From Brachycybe producta (lineage: Eukaryota; Arthropoda; Diplopoda; Playtdesmida; Andrognathidae): DNA of 64,000 bases. The translations under genes were made by a program, and so were the position numbers. Positions 63,544 through 64,000 of this stretch are shown here, one piece after another. The stretch lies in NCBI GenBank assembly GCA_036925085.1, contig JAUPFP010000017.1:2694058-2758057 (forward strand). Reading direction: 5' to 3'. The notes below the pieces were generated by a model, which worked only from the letters and a program-made list of their open reading frames with translations, searched no databases and was not told the DNA's origin. How positions within the stretch are numbered: the first letter of the stretch is position 1; each line of letters opens with the position of its first letter.

Positions 63544-64000
63544 TGTGGCAACCTGGTCTGCTCCAATTTTAATTTTGATGGAGCAGACGAATTTCCCTAT
63601 GGTGGTCTGCCTGACAGCTACAGTAGGCTGTTGGGACGGACGCCATTTTGGTGCCAGCAGACCTCTCACCATGAAGTCTATGGGTGAGAGGTCAGAAGTG
63701 ACCTCTGTCCCCTCCAGGTGGAGTTGCCTGGAGGTTTCCTGTGGCCTAGTCAACCACAGGATCTGGGCAGTTGGTTGTAGGCTTCAACTTGGACTAGACC
63801 TGTGGGTGGCGGTCTGATTGACCTCCACTGTCCAGCATCTGGATTCTTCTTTGTTTTGCCTTTTGGCCATTAGGCCTTTTGTTATATATATTTATGGGAG
63901 CTTGGCTTGTAGAGGAATACCTGCCAAGTTGTGTAAATATTATTACTGCCATCGTTTTCATCTTTTAACTCACCGTAGTGTAATTAAACACTTTGTCATC
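63544..64000 (+). mobile_element. LTR, start of a copy of the G2-type element
   Basis: Starts TGTGGCAACCTGGTCTGCTC and follows the minus-strand LTR at 44093-43300 through TCTATGGGTGAGAGGTCAGA, TTTATATATATTTATG-like TATA and GTGTAATTAAACACTTTGT. It runs off the window, so whether it is solo or part of a whole element is unknown. It lies in an intron of the IDH3 gene, in antisense orientation to it. Confidence 0.82.

Overview
This is an AT-rich eukaryotic (animal) genomic window. It carries three host genes with spliceosomal introns, embedded in a dense and repeatedly nested layer of transposable elements. The protein sequences and the mobile elements (RTE and CR1/jockey-type LINEs, Ty3/Gypsy elements, mariner, hAT-type and TTAA-flanked MITEs) point to an invertebrate metazoan; the lineage cannot be fixed from sequence alone.

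Host genes. (1) An ataxin-7 (ATXN7, SAGA deubiquitinase-module) homologue lies on the minus strand, 30971 down to 5140. I reconstructed it as 12 coding exons whose splice phases all agree, giving 1232 aa. It contains the N-terminal C2H2-like finger ([15 protein letters not shown]), the SCA7 zinc-binding domain (C-x10-C-x5-C-x2-H), the conserved CTFNSRQMG block and a C-terminal poly-serine run. (2) A THOC7 homologue (THO/TREX mRNA export) lies on the plus strand, 53203 to 63162, in seven coding exons (198 aa). Its last intron is apparently of the GC-AG type, and a 5.7-kb intron holds a large 30-bp minisatellite. (3) The last exon of an NAD-isocitrate dehydrogenase subunit (IDH3 gamma-like) is on the minus strand at 63391-63483, convergent with THOC7; the rest of that gene lies beyond the window. 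ATXN7 and THOC7 are divergent neighbours here, as they are in human 3p14.1, so this looks like an ancient gene pair whose roughly 22-kb intergenic space has filled with retroelements.

Layout. 1-1240: RTE-type LINE remnant. 1240-5140: 3' flank of ATXN7 with two TTAA-flanked foldback elements. 5140-30971: ATXN7, with introns full of MITEs (four TTAA families, hAT-like and mariner-like), three CR1/jockey LINE fragments and nested insertions up to three deep. 31-32 kb: intergenic, with a degenerate direct duplication. 32.0-36.85 kb: decayed Ty3/Gypsy element (minus). 36.9-39.96 kb: second Gypsy fragment (plus). 40.1-41.5 kb: LTR-like units set in TA microsatellites. 42.1-50.5 kb: third Gypsy complex (minus) with gag, RT, RNase H, integrase N-terminus, a third ORF and an LTR. 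51.3-52 kb: mariner transposase remnant carrying an inserted repeat. 53.2-63.2 kb: THOC7. 63.5-64 kb: start of an LTR like the one at 43.3-44.1 kb, inside an IDH3 intron.

The most novel signal is a third open reading frame (called ORFX here) lying 3' of pol, in the env position, in at least three of these Gypsy-like units. It has an acidic/Ser-rich N-terminus, a Lys-rich middle and a conserved C-terminal globular region, with no visible signal peptide or membrane segment. A second theme is the number of hairpin-like elements flanked by TTAA, one of which encloses the 30-bp minisatellite that is open in all six frames.
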